Assembly: GCA_037445185.1 (NCBI GenBank)
Contig: JBBIKZ010000030.1
Span: 1 to 22,662 of the forward strand
Origin: JANWZL01 sp037445185
Lineage (GTDB): Bacteria; Pseudomonadota; Gammaproteobacteria; Burkholderiales; Thiobacillaceae
Length of the DNA stretch: 22,662 bases
Reading direction: 5' to 3'
How positions within the stretch are numbered: the first letter of the stretch is position 1; each line of letters begins with the position of its first letter. Both the position numbers and the translations under genes were made by a program. This document shows, in pieces, positions 1 to 7,471 of the stretch. Under the pieces are notes generated by a model. The model was not told the origin of the DNA, searched no databases, and worked only from the letters and a program-made list of their open reading frames with translations.

Positions 1-92
1 ATAACCGGGGCCGGCCGGGTCGTGGAGGCACAGCCGGCGAGCTGGAGGACGCCGAGTAGCGACAGACAAACAAACCAGACCGCAGCCTTCAG
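1..92 (-). CDS. Lipoprotein N-terminus, probably NlpD (partial)
   Basis: Only the first 30 codons lie in the window. The frame begins at a CTG (92-90) that overlaps the pcm stop codon (91-89). It reads as a lipoprotein signal: Lys2, a hydrophobic core at about residues 3-18, then the lipobox L18-A19-G20-C21. There is no ATG, GTG or TTG in the frame near this point, so CTG is the apparent start, helped by a GGGAG motif 4 nt upstream and by coupling to pcm. In many gammaproteobacteria surE-pcm is followed by nlpD (a LysM/M23 murein hydrolase activator of the outer membrane) and rpoS, so nlpD is the natural guess. The diagnostic domains lie outside the window, so the identity rests on position and the signal peptide only. 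Confidence 0.6.
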   Translation of the reverse strand, partial: MKAAVWFVCLSLLGVLQLAGCASTTRPAPV

Positions 93-745
93 GCGACTCC
101 CGAGCGCAGGGGCACGAATTTGACCGCCTCCAGTTCCTTTTCCAGCAGCCCCTCCTCGCGTGCCTCCACCATCATCAGACGCTGGTCCTCGCCTTGACCG
201 ACCGGGGCGATGAGCCGTCCCCCGGGTTTGAGCTGGGCGATGAGCTCGGGCGGGATGAAGGGCATGGCGGCAGCCACCACGATGGCATCGTAAGGTGCCT
301 CGCGCGGATAACCGCGACTGCCGTCCGCGACCTTGACCAGCACGTTGCGGATGCGCAGCCGGTCGAGGTTCAGGCGGGCCTTGCCGACCAGCTTGGCGAT
401 GCGCTCCAGGCTGATGACGCGCTTGGCCAGCCTGGACAGCACGGCAGCCTGGTAACCGCAGCCGCCACCGATCTCCAGCACCTTGTCGAGCGGCCGTCCC
501 TGACAGGCCAATTCGCAGCTACGCGCCACGGTATAGGGGCTGGAGATGGTTTGCCCCTCGCCGATGGGCAGGGGGGTGTCCTCGTAGGCGCGGCTCTGCA
601 GCCCTTCCTGCACGAAGAGGTGGCGCGGGATCTCGTTCATGGCCGCCAGCACCAGCGGGTCCTGGATGCCTTGCTCGCGCAGCCGCTCCACCATGCGCGC
701 GCGCGTGCGCTGCGAGGTCATGCCGATGCCGCTCGGGTCGCTCAT
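89..745 (-). CDS. pcm: Protein-L-isoaspartate O-methyltransferase
   Basis: 218-aa cytosolic enzyme that uses S-adenosylmethionine to methylate L-isoaspartyl residues in aged proteins and so starts their repair. The N-terminus has the family pattern RMVERLREQGI followed by VLAAMNEIPRHLFV. Next come the TPLPIGEGQTISSPY substrate/active-site segment and SAM motif I, VLEIGGGCGYQAAVL (the usual form is EIGTGSGYQ). Length matches the family (about 210-220 aa). The chosen ATG overlaps the surE stop by 4 bp (ATGA), so the two are translationally coupled. An in-frame ATG eight codons later (719-721) is an alternative start. The open frame runs further upstream to 1279, but that part lies inside surE and is not real. 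surE and pcm are a classic pair with stress-survival roles. Confidence 0.95.
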   Translation of the reverse strand: MSDPSGIGMTSQRTRARMVERLREQGIQDPLVLAAMNEIPRHLFVQEGLQSRAYEDTPLPIGEGQTISSPYTVARSCELACQGRPLDKVLEIGGGCGYQAAVLSRLAKRVISLERIAKLVGKARLNLDRLRIRNVLVKVADGSRGYPREAPYDAIVVAAAMPFIPPELIAQLKPGGRLIAPVGQGEDQRLMMVEAREEGLLEKELEAVKFVPLRSGVA

Positions 746-1488
746 AGCCCGAGCCAATCCTCCAGCAGGCCCATCTGCGGATAGCGCGTGAGGTCGATCT
801 GCAAAGGGGTGATGGAGACACGGTTGTTCGCCACGGCGTGGAAATCGGTGCCCGGCCCCGCATCCTGCGCCGCCCCCGCCGCCCCGACCCAGTACATGAC
901 CTGGTTGCGCGGGTTGATGGTCTTCACCACGTCCTGGGCCTTGTGCCGGCGGCCCAGCCGGGTCACCTCCACCCCCTGCAGTGCCTCCGGCGGGACGTCC
1001 GGCACGTTGATGTTGAACAGAACCGGCTCCGCCAAGGGATGGGCGGCAAAACGCGCGACCAGCCCGGCCACGAAGTCCGCGGCGGTCTGGAAGTTTTCCT
1101 CCTGGATGTTCGCCAGCGACACGGCCATGGACGGGATACCGAGCAGGAAGCCCTCGGTGGCGGCCGCCACGGTGCCGGAGTAGATCGTGTCGTCGCCCAT
1201 GTTGGCGCCATGGTTGATGCCGGAGATGACCATGTCCGGCAGATGCGGCAGCAAGCCGGTGACTGCCAGGTGTACGCAATCCGTGGGCGTGCCGTTGACG
1301 TGGAAGAAACCGTTGGGTGTACGCCGAACCGAGAGGGGCCGGTCCAGGGTCAGCGAGTTGCTGGCCCCGCTGCGGTCGCGCTCCGGGGCCACCACCGTGA
1401 CCTCGTGTGACTGGGCAGACAGCGTCGCTGCCAGGACGGCCAGGCCAGGTGCGAAATAGCCGTCATCGTTGCTGAGGAGGATTCGCAT
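742..1488 (-). CDS. surE: 5'/3'-nucleotidase SurE
   Basis: 248-aa metal-dependent nucleoside-monophosphate phosphatase (survival protein E). The N-terminal MRILLSNDDGYFAPGL motif carries the paired metal-binding aspartates. NSLTLDRPL, VNGTPTDCVHLA and the long SGINHGANMGDDTIYSGTVAAA region are the other conserved SurE blocks. Length is normal for the family. The frame stays open upstream to 1554, but those 22 extra codons translate the tRNA-Pro gene, so the ATG at 1488 is the start. It lies 26 nt after the tRNA 3' end, with no terminator between and only a weak ribosome-binding site. surE could therefore be transcribed from the tRNA promoter. The 3' end overlaps pcm by 4 bp. Confidence 0.97.
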   Translation of the reverse strand: MRILLSNDDGYFAPGLAVLAATLSAQSHEVTVVAPERDRSGASNSLTLDRPLSVRRTPNGFFHVNGTPTDCVHLAVTGLLPHLPDMVISGINHGANMGDDTIYSGTVAAATEGFLLGIPSMAVSLANIQEENFQTAADFVAGLVARFAAHPLAEPVLFNINVPDVPPEALQGVEVTRLGRRHKAQDVVKTINPRNQVMYWVGAAGAAQDAGPGTDFHAVANNRVSITPLQIDLTRYPQMGLLEDWLGL

Positions 1489-1514
1489 TGGCCACGTGCG
1501 TGATGAGGGAATTG

Positions 1515-1591
1515 TGGTCGGGGCGAGAAGATTCGAACTTCCGACCCCCTGCACCCCATGCAGGTGCGCTACCAGGCTGCGCTACGCCCCG
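1515..1591 (-). tRNA. tRNA-Pro (anticodon GGG)
   Basis: 77-nt cloverleaf read by eye on the minus strand. The acceptor stem is CGGGGCG/CGCCCCG, followed by discriminator A and an encoded CCA. The D arm is GCGC/GCGC, the anticodon stem CCTGC/GCAGG encloses the loop ATGGGGT (T33, anticodon GGG), and the T arm is GGAAG-TTCGAAT-CTTCT. A tRNA-Pro close to the ihfA-merR genes is known in other gammaproteobacteria such as Pseudomonas. Here 2.7 kb containing two extra genes separates it from merR. Confidence 0.97.
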
Positions 1592-1602
1592 ACGAGCCGC
1601 GC

Positions 1603-1631
1603 ATTATAAGGGGTCGGGCGCGAGCGGTAAA
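1603..1631 (-). promoter_or_regulatory. Promoter of tRNA-Pro (sigma-70 type)
   Basis: Minus strand: -35 TTTACC (1631-1626), a 17-nt spacer, and a perfect -10 TATAAT (1608-1603). The -10 ends 11 nt before the tRNA 5' end. The following discriminator, GCGCGGC, is GC-rich, as is typical of stable-RNA promoters under stringent control. surE and pcm may be read from the same promoter. Confidence 0.75.
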
Positions 1632-1728
1632 CCCGAGAACGAAGCGGGGCGATCCGCTTACGGCCGCGCGGCCACTGGCCTACTGGATGGGCGTCTGCCC
1701 GACGTGGTCGCAGCTCGACACGCTGCAC

Positions 1729-2745
1729 TCAGCCAGGATAGGGCAATCTCTCCATGAGGTAGCACAGGCAGTCCTGGCGGATGACCTTGGCGTCCATGGT
1801 CAGCATGGCCGGCATGAGCCGCCTGCGCAGGCGCAGGCGGCCATCCCGCCAGTCGAAGAGGCGCTGGGCGACATCGACGCCGGATTCATCCGTCACCTCC
1901 AGGGGACGGGCGAGGCCGCCACGCAGTCGTCCCAACGCGCTGCCCGCCGACAGTTCGCGGAAATTGAGGTGATCCAGGTCGGCGGGGAAGACGATGTCCG
2001 CCTCGGCGGGCTCGAAGGCGAGGCTGACCTGTTCAGGCACCTTGACCGTGGCGACGGTGTGATAGAGGTCGATGTCCTGGGGCGGCACGGGGTGGCTGGG
2101 GAAGGCGGCCAGGCTGAGGCAGGCCTCGATGAAGTCGGCGGCATGGGTCTCGCCGTGGGTGGCGCCCGGCTTGCCGCACTCGATGGTGACGGCCGGACAG
2201 AGCTCGGCGAAGGCGGCGGACTGCACGCCGAGCGGACGCAGGAAATAGACGACGGTGCGCGAGAACAGGGTGGCGAGCTGGAGGAATCGGGCCTCCAGAC
2301 GGTTGACGCAGGCGTAGTGGGGATTGAGCCCGGTGTTGTTGTGGATGTCCACGCTGGCGAAGACCGCGCGCTGGGCCATGTCGTCTAGCACCTGGCGCAT
2401 CACCGCGGCCGCTGGCCCGGACGCCTCGGGCGTCCCCGGCCAGACCCGGTTGTAGTCGACCTGGCCCGCCAGGCGTCGCAGCCCCACCCGCGCCGCCGCT
2501 ACATTGCCGATGAACAGGGACAGCGCCCTCGGCAGCCCATGCAGTTGATGCCGCGCCAGCACCTGCCGCATGGCCTCCCAACCGGTGTCCTCGTTGCCGT
2601 GCAGGAGCACGGCAACGAACAGCGGTTCGCGCCTGCGACCCGGTAGGTGGATCAGGGTCGGCCCCGCAAGACGCTCATGCAGACGCGCCGCCTCCAGATC
2701 GAGCAGCCCTGCGGGCAGGTGATCGTAGGTGGTGAGCAGGGTCAT
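1729..2745 (-). CDS. AstE/aspartoacylase-type zinc hydrolase (M14-like)
   Basis: 338-aa protein of the succinylglutamate desuccinylase/aspartoacylase group, metallo-carboxypeptidase fold. The visible active-site set is complete: zinc ligands H49 and E52 in LLHGNEDTG, Y98-N99-R100 in the substrate-carboxylate region, the third zinc ligand H135 in DIHNNTG, and a candidate catalytic glutamate E189 in TIECGKPG. Relatives cleave N-acyl amino acids; the substrate here is unknown. It is not in an arginine-succinyltransferase (ast) operon, so AstE itself is unlikely. The start is the ATG at 2745, which overlaps the stop of the upstream ligase by 4 bp (ATGA); an ATG three codons earlier (2754) is possible. 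The coupling suggests that ligase and hydrolase act in the same pathway. Confidence 0.8.
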   Translation of the reverse strand: MTLLTTYDHLPAGLLDLEAARLHERLAGPTLIHLPGRRREPLFVAVLLHGNEDTGWEAMRQVLARHQLHGLPRALSLFIGNVAAARVGLRRLAGQVDYNRVWPGTPEASGPAAAVMRQVLDDMAQRAVFASVDIHNNTGLNPHYACVNRLEARFLQLATLFSRTVVYFLRPLGVQSAAFAELCPAVTIECGKPGATHGETHAADFIEACLSLAAFPSHPVPPQDIDLYHTVATVKVPEQVSLAFEPAEADIVFPADLDHLNFRELSAGSALGRLRGGLARPLEVTDESGVDVAQRLFDWRDGRLRLRRRLMPAMLTMDAKVIRQDCLCYLMERLPYPG

Positions 2746-4172
2746 GCCGACCACTCGTGCACGGGCGCGCCCGAGCGCTGGTTTTCCAGATAATCCGCCA
2801 TCAGCTGCGGCAGATCCTCGTCACAGCGATGCCAGTGGCGCACCAGCCAGTCCGCCCCGGTCTGGCCGGTCTCGAGCCGGGCCTCGAGGACGCCGAAGTA
2901 GCGTTCCCCTTCGGCAGCGCTGAGGCCCAATGCCGCCAGCCCATCGCGGGCCTGGCGCAACAATTCCCGCAGCAGACTGCGGGCTGGGTGGCTGCGGCCG
3001 TCCAGCCAGACGAACTCGGCCGCAAGGCCAAGGCGTGCGCCCTGATAGAAGTTGCGCCGGACGGCATCGAAGCCGAGGGCGTGCTCCGGCGCCTCCTGCC
3101 GGTGCGCGAGGGCATGGGCCAGGCCGTAGTAGAAGGCGGCGTTCGCCATCATGTCGAGCAGGGTGGGCCCGCTCGGCAGCACACGCTGCTCGATGCGCAC
3201 ATGGGCCTCGCCCTTTGCGTCGAAGCCGATGAGGGGACGCACCCAGCGCCAGATGGAGCCGTTGTGCAGCCTGACGTGGGGAAAGCGTTCGGCGGGCTCA
3301 TCCAAGGGCATGGGCAGGAGGACGGGAAAGAGGTCCAGGTTTTCCCGGTAGAGTTCGAGCAGGGTCTGCTGCACATAACCCCGGCCCAGCGAGACCCGTC
3401 TGGCGGTGACATCGCCCAGACCGCCGTAGCCGCCGAGGTCGACGGACTGCTCGAACAGGGGGATGCGTGTCTCCTGCCACAGTCTGCGTCCGAACAACAG
3501 GGGCGAGTTCGTCGCCAGCGCCAGCAAGGGCCCGCAGGTGAGCAGACTGGCGTTGTAATAACGGGCGCTGTCGCGTTCCGGCACCTGCAGATGCAGTTGG
3601 AAGGAGGTGGTGGCCGCCTCAAGCATGACGTCCGAGCGTCCCAGATCGAGGACTTGTTCCCCTTCGATGTGGATGCGCAGCGGTTGACCCGCACGCTGCC
3701 GGATGACCTGCTCGTTGAGCACCACGTAGCGGTTCATCGCGGACATGGTGTCCAGGGTCAGATCGTCTTCCCGCAGCGTGGGGGGGATGCCGATGCTGGC
3801 GAGCTGGGCATCCATGCCATGGGCCACGTCCTGGGCGCGTCGCCAGGTCGCCCCCAGCTCCGCTTCCATCGCCAGCAGGGCGCCGGGCGCCAGGACCTGC
3901 GGCGTGCCGTTGACCTCGATGTTGAAGCGGGACAATTCCGGCACCACCATGGCATCGGCCAGGACGGCCAGAAACGCCTCATTGACGGGGTAAGGCGAGC
4001 CGGCATGGTCCAGGAGCCAGGCCTCCAGTTCGAAGCCCGCGACATGCCGTTCGTCGCGAAACCCGCCCGCCCGCGCCCAGGCGAGCAGGCGTTCGGTCTC
4101 CTGCCGCAACAGCTCGGCAAAGCGGTCGAAGTCGTCGGTGTCGAAAACGGTCCGGCCGATCTCCTGCCCCAT
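2742..4172 (-). CDS. GCS2-family carboxylate-amine ligase
   Basis: 476-aa protein resembling the glutamate-cysteine ligase type 2 family (GCS2, the group of YbdK and EgtA), which joins the gamma-carboxylate of glutamate or a similar acid to an amine using ATP. Family signatures are FELEAW (47-52), FNIEVNG (about 83-89), the TTSFQLHLQV strand and the block NASLLTCGPLLALATNSPLLFGRRL (given here in part as GPLLALATNSP and FGRRLW). It is about 100 residues longer than YbdK-type ligases. A strong purine-rich ribosome-binding site (GAGGGGGTGG) precedes the ATG at 4172. It is followed without a gap by the zinc hydrolase gene. The true substrate cannot be read from the sequence. Glutathione synthesis is possible but unproven, as no gshB is nearby. 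Confidence 0.8.
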   Translation of the reverse strand: MGQEIGRTVFDTDDFDRFAELLRQETERLLAWARAGGFRDERHVAGFELEAWLLDHAGSPYPVNEAFLAVLADAMVVPELSRFNIEVNGTPQVLAPGALLAMEAELGATWRRAQDVAHGMDAQLASIGIPPTLREDDLTLDTMSAMNRYVVLNEQVIRQRAGQPLRIHIEGEQVLDLGRSDVMLEAATTSFQLHLQVPERDSARYYNASLLTCGPLLALATNSPLLFGRRLWQETRIPLFEQSVDLGGYGGLGDVTARRVSLGRGYVQQTLLELYRENLDLFPVLLPMPLDEPAERFPHVRLHNGSIWRWVRPLIGFDAKGEAHVRIEQRVLPSGPTLLDMMANAAFYYGLAHALAHRQEAPEHALGFDAVRRNFYQGARLGLAAEFVWLDGRSHPARSLLRELLRQARDGLAALGLSAAEGERYFGVLEARLETGQTGADWLVRHWHRCDEDLPQLMADYLENQRSGAPVHEWSA

Positions 4173-4203
4173 GCGCCCACCCCCTCGGGTCTACGCTCCA
4201 AGT

Positions 4204-4293
4204 TTAGCCCGGCGGTACGATACGGTTGTCGGCCAGCATGTCGGCAATGCCAGTACTGGCGCTGGGTTGGTTCGGATCCAGAGGCGGCCTCAT
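4204..4293 (-). CDS. Possible 29-residue small protein (doubtful)
   Basis: In the 171-bp gap between merR and the ligase gene there is an ATG-started frame of 29 codons. It ends in TAA 31 nt before the ligase ATG. The C-terminal part (ADMLADNRIVPPG) looks protein-like and uses common codons, but there is no clear ribosome-binding site and I recognise no family. The same frame is open further upstream through merR. It could be a real small protein, the remnant of a lost gene, or chance. Confidence 0.15.
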   Translation of the reverse strand: MRPPLDPNQPSASTGIADMLADNRIVPPG

Positions 4294-4343
4294 GAAATAT
4301 CCGGGCTTGAACAGCGCGCCGCATACATCGCGGCGGCCGGGGT

Positions 4344-4721
4344 TCAGCCTTTGAGGAGGACGAGGATGGCCTTGAGCTCGGCCTTCAGGCCGGCGAGATC
4401 GAACGGCGCCGAGTTGGAGGCCGCCTTGCCGCCCCCACCGTCCTCGCCCCCCCCCTCGCTGAGCAGGCGGTTGCGTGCGCCGCTGATGGTGAAGCCCTGC
4501 TCGTAGAGCAGCTCGCGGATGCGGCGGATCAACATCACTTCGTGATGCTGGTAGTAGCGGCGATTGCCGCGCCGCTTCACCGGCTTGAGCTGGCTGAACT
4601 CCTGTTCCCAATAGCGCAGGACATGGGGTTTGACCCCGCACAGTTCGCTCACCTCGCCGATGGTGAAGTACCGCTTCGACGGGATGGGCGGCAGCTCACG
4701 GCTCGGCACGTGGTCCGACAT
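4344..4721 (-). CDS. MerR-family transcriptional regulator
   Basis: 125-aa DNA-binding protein. A MerR-type winged helix-turn-helix occupies about residues 15-85: YFTIGEVSELCGVKPHVLRYWE, then the wing KRRGNRRYY and the helices EVMLIRRIRELLYEQGFTI (each given here as a partial motif). A Gly/Glu-rich linker (SEGGGEDGGGGK) and a short C-terminal helix follow. No metal-binding cysteine pattern is present, so it is not a CueR/ZntR-type sensor. The gene overlaps the 3' end of ihfA by 26 bp. The ATG at 4721, with GGAG upstream, is preferred; an ATG at 4802 would lie deep inside ihfA. This regulator is conserved next to ihfA in many gammaproteobacteria, with its target unassigned. Confidence 0.9.
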   Translation of the reverse strand: MSDHVPSRELPPIPSKRYFTIGEVSELCGVKPHVLRYWEQEFSQLKPVKRRGNRRYYQHHEVMLIRRIRELLYEQGFTISGARNRLLSEGGGEDGGGGKAASNSAPFDLAGLKAELKAILVLLKG

Positions 4722-5007
4722 GGGACTGCTCCACCATGGCCTTGAGTTTCTGGCTGGCGTGGAAGGTGACCACGCGTCGTGCGGCGATGGGCATCTCCTC
4801 ACCGGTCTTGGGGTTGCGGCCGGGTCGCTGCGGCTTGTCGCGCAACTGGAAGTTGCCGAATCCGGAGAGTTTCACACTGTCGCCCGACGCCAGCGCCGTG
4901 CGCACCTCCTCGAAGAAGACCTCGACCATTTCCTTGGCTTCGCGCTTGTTGAGGCCGACCTTCTCGAACAGCAGGGTGGCGAGTTCGGCCTTGGTGAGCG
5001 TCGTCAT
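4696..5007 (-). CDS. ihfA: Integration host factor subunit alpha
   Basis: 103-aa nucleoid protein of the HU/IHF family that bends DNA as a heterodimer with IhfB. It shows the family start MTTLTKAELATLLFEKVGL, the GFGNFQLRDK strand and the beta-arm motif GRNPKTGEEMPI, which holds the DNA-intercalating proline. It then has RRVVTFHASQKLK, and the C-terminus is slightly longer than the usual 99 aa. The gene follows pheT as in Escherichia coli, with a 97-bp gap and a GAGG ribosome-binding site 9 nt before the ATG. In E. coli ihfA also has its own promoter inside pheT. An AT-rich patch in the 3' end of pheT here (about 5181-5240) is a candidate site for the same arrangement. Confidence 0.97.
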   Translation of the reverse strand: MTTLTKAELATLLFEKVGLNKREAKEMVEVFFEEVRTALASGDSVKLSGFGNFQLRDKPQRPGRNPKTGEEMPIAARRVVTFHASQKLKAMVEQSHVGPRAEP

Positions 5008-5104
5008 CAGCTAAGTCCTCTCAAGTCAATGGCAGGATCGTCCCGGGGTGTCCTCCCCACTACGGCAGGTGGGCGGCGTGTTCCCCCCGACCCGGGGATG
5101 CACG

Positions 5105-7459
5105 CTATGCGCGCAACGCGGCGTTGAAGCGTTCGGACAGGAAGGCAAGCACTCGGGAGACCGCGGCATCGATCTCCGATTCTGTAAGTGTTTTCTCAGT
5201 ATGTTGTAACAACATCCTGAATGCAAGACTTTTTTTACCAGGGTCCACGCCCTTGCCCTGATACACGTCAAAGAGCTCGAACTCCGTGACGGTGGCAGGC
5301 AGGGCCTCACGCACCGCCTCGAGGATCTCACCCACCGCCAGGTCGCTGTCCACCACCACGGCGATGTCCCGTCGCACGGCGGGGAAGCGGGAGATGCCGC
5401 GATGCCTGGGCAGCGTACGGGACGACAGGGCGGCGCAGTCCAGCTCGAACAGCAGGGGGCTGCGCGCGAATCCATACTTCTGCGCGAGCCGCGGATGCAA
5501 GCTGCCGACCCAGCCGACCGCCTCGCCCCCCAGCCACACGCGTGCCGTCTGACCGGGATGCAGGGCGGGGTGGGTGTCTGTCCTGAATTGCGGCCGGGCG
5601 GGCCAGAACAGGGCCTCCACATCCGCCTTGAGGTCGAAGAAATCGACCCAGCGCTGCGGCGCGGCCCACTGTTCCGGCCAGGCCGACCCGTAGGCTAGGC
5701 CGGCCAGCCGCAGGGGTTGGCTGTCCGCATCCCGGCCGAGGAAACAGCGCCCCATCTCGAACACGCGCAGACGCTCCTGGCCGTGGTTGAGATTGTGGCG
5801 CAGGGTCTGCACCAGGCCCGGCATCAGGCTGCCGCGCATCACGTCCATCTGGGCGGCGATCGGGTTGCGCAGCGTGATGCGATCTTTTTCTATATTGAAA
5901 TCATCATGTTGTTCAGATGATATGAAGCTGTATGTCACAACTTCCTGGTAACCGATTGTCGAGACGAGGTTCTTGATCTCCGACTCGGACCTCAGGCGTT
6001 CCGACGCGGGCAACAGGCTATGGGCCGCCCGGGGCGCCGCAGCAGGGATGTGCGCGTAGCCGCGCAGTCGCGCCACCTCCTCGATCAGATCCACCTCGAT
6101 TTCGAGATCGAAGCGCCATGAGGGGGGCAGGACCTGCCAGGTCTCGCCCTGGGACGAGACGTCCATGCCCAGCCGGTCCAGGATGGCGCGCATCTCCTCT
6201 TCCGTGACCTCCACCCCCAGCAACCGACGCGCACGTGCCGGCCGGAAGGCGATGCGCGTGCGCGCGGGGACGCCGGGGCCCGCTACGACGATCTCGCCGG
6301 CCTCGCCGCCACAGATGTCCAGGATCAGGCGGGTCGCACGCTCCATGGCCTGACGCGGCAGCCGCGGATCGACACCGCGTTCGAAGCGGTAGGACGAATC
6401 CGTGGACAGGCCGTAGCGACGGGCACGGTCGGCGAGGGCGGCAGGCGTGAAGTGGGCGGCCTCGAGGAAGACATCGCGCGTGGCGGCGGTCACCCCGCTG
6501 GCGGCCCCGCCCATGATGCCCGCCAGGGCGAGCGGACCGCGATCGTCGGCGATGACCAGGCTGTTCGCATCGAGCCGGACGGTCTGCCCGTCAAGCAAGG
6601 CCAGGGGTTCGCCGTCTTGCGCCCAACGCACGCGCACGGAGCCTTGTAGTCTGGCCAGATCGAAGGCATGCATGGGCTGCCCCAATTCCAGCAGGACGTA
6701 GTTGGTGACGTCGACCACCGGATGGATGGGGCGCAGGCCGGACCGCGCAAGGCGTTCGCTCATCCAGTCCGGCGTCCGGGCCTCGGGGTCGAGTCCCCTG
6801 AGCACGCGTCCGCAATAGACCGGGCAGGCCTCGGGCGCCTCGACGATGACCGGGTGGGTGTCGGGTCGGCTGGCTTGCACCGGTGTGCAGTCCACCGCTA
6901 CACGTTCGGCACCGGTCAGGGCGGCCACCTCGCGGGCGATGCCGGTCAGAGACAGGCAATCGCCCCGGTTGGGGGTGAGTTTGAGGGTGATGAGATGATC
7001 GTCCAGATGCAGGTACGCACGCAGGTCGGCACCGACCGGGGCATCCGCCGGCAGCTCCATGATGCCGTCGGCCTCAAGGCTGATGCCGAGCTCCTTCGCC
7101 GAGCAGAGCATGCCGAAGGAATCGACGCCGCGCACCCTGGCCTGACGGATCTCGAGCTCGGGCAGCTTGGCGCCGACCAGGGCGCAGGCGGTCTTCAGTC
7201 CCACCCGGGCATTCGGCGCGCCGCAGACGACGGTGAGCGGCGCCCCCTCCCCTGTGCGCACCGTGCACACCTGCAGCCGATCCGCATCCGGATGGCGTTC
7301 GGCGGTCAGGATATCGGCCACCACCACGCCCTGAAAGGCGGGCGCGACCGGTTGCAGGGCCTCCAGTTCGAGGCCGGCCATGGTCAGGGCGTGTCCCAGG
7401 TCCTGCATGGACCGATCGGTCCGTACCAGGCTGCGCAACCAGCGTTCCGAAAATTGCAT
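5105..7459 (-). CDS. pheT: Phenylalanine-tRNA ligase beta subunit
   Basis: 784-aa subunit of the (alpha-beta)2 enzyme that charges tRNA-Phe. Domains in order are the N-terminal EMAP/OB tRNA-binding domain (about 39-150; VVVADILTAERHPDADRL), the B3/B4 editing domain (about 210-390; includes HPVVDVTNYVLLELGQPMHAFD and SSYRFERGVD), the B5 domain (about 400-470), the catalytic-like module, and the C-terminal FDX-ACB domain (about 690-784; PRHRGISRFPAVRRDIAVVVD). Length is normal. It starts 12 nt after pheS with a GGAG ribosome-binding site. Two stretches of about 60 nt (5181-5240 and 5881-5940) are only about 30-33% GC in an otherwise GC-rich gene, although the reading frame is intact. Confidence 0.98.
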   Translation of the reverse strand: MQFSERWLRSLVRTDRSMQDLGHALTMAGLELEALQPVAPAFQGVVVADILTAERHPDADRLQVCTVRTGEGAPLTVVCGAPNARVGLKTACALVGAKLPELEIRQARVRGVDSFGMLCSAKELGISLEADGIMELPADAPVGADLRAYLHLDDHLITLKLTPNRGDCLSLTGIAREVAALTGAERVAVDCTPVQASRPDTHPVIVEAPEACPVYCGRVLRGLDPEARTPDWMSERLARSGLRPIHPVVDVTNYVLLELGQPMHAFDLARLQGSVRVRWAQDGEPLALLDGQTVRLDANSLVIADDRGPLALAGIMGGAASGVTAATRDVFLEAAHFTPAALADRARRYGLSTDSSYRFERGVDPRLPRQAMERATRLILDICGGEAGEIVVAGPGVPARTRIAFRPARARRLLGVEVTEEEMRAILDRLGMDVSSQGETWQVLPPSWRFDLEIEVDLIEEVARLRGYAHIPAAAPRAAHSLLPASERLRSESEIKNLVSTIGYQEVVTYSFISSEQHDDFNIEKDRITLRNPIAAQMDVMRGSLMPGLVQTLRHNLNHGQERLRVFEMGRCFLGRDADSQPLRLAGLAYGSAWPEQWAAPQRWVDFFDLKADVEALFWPARPQFRTDTHPALHPGQTARVWLGGEAVGWVGSLHPRLAQKYGFARSPLLFELDCAALSSRTLPRHRGISRFPAVRRDIAVVVDSDLAVGEILEAVREALPATVTEFELFDVYQGKGVDPGKKSLAFRMLLQHTEKTLTESEIDAAVSRVLAFLSERFNAALRA

Positions 7460-7471
7460 GGCAGGGGCTCC

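Noticed and set aside
1489..1554. N-terminal extension of SurE by 22 residues
   Set aside because: The extra codons translate the tRNA-Pro 3' part; the SurE family begins at MRILLSNDDG.
2757..4295. 512-codon plus-strand frame opposite the ligase gene
   Set aside because: Antisense shadow in GC-rich DNA; the minus-strand frame has clear GCS2 motifs and this one resembles no family.
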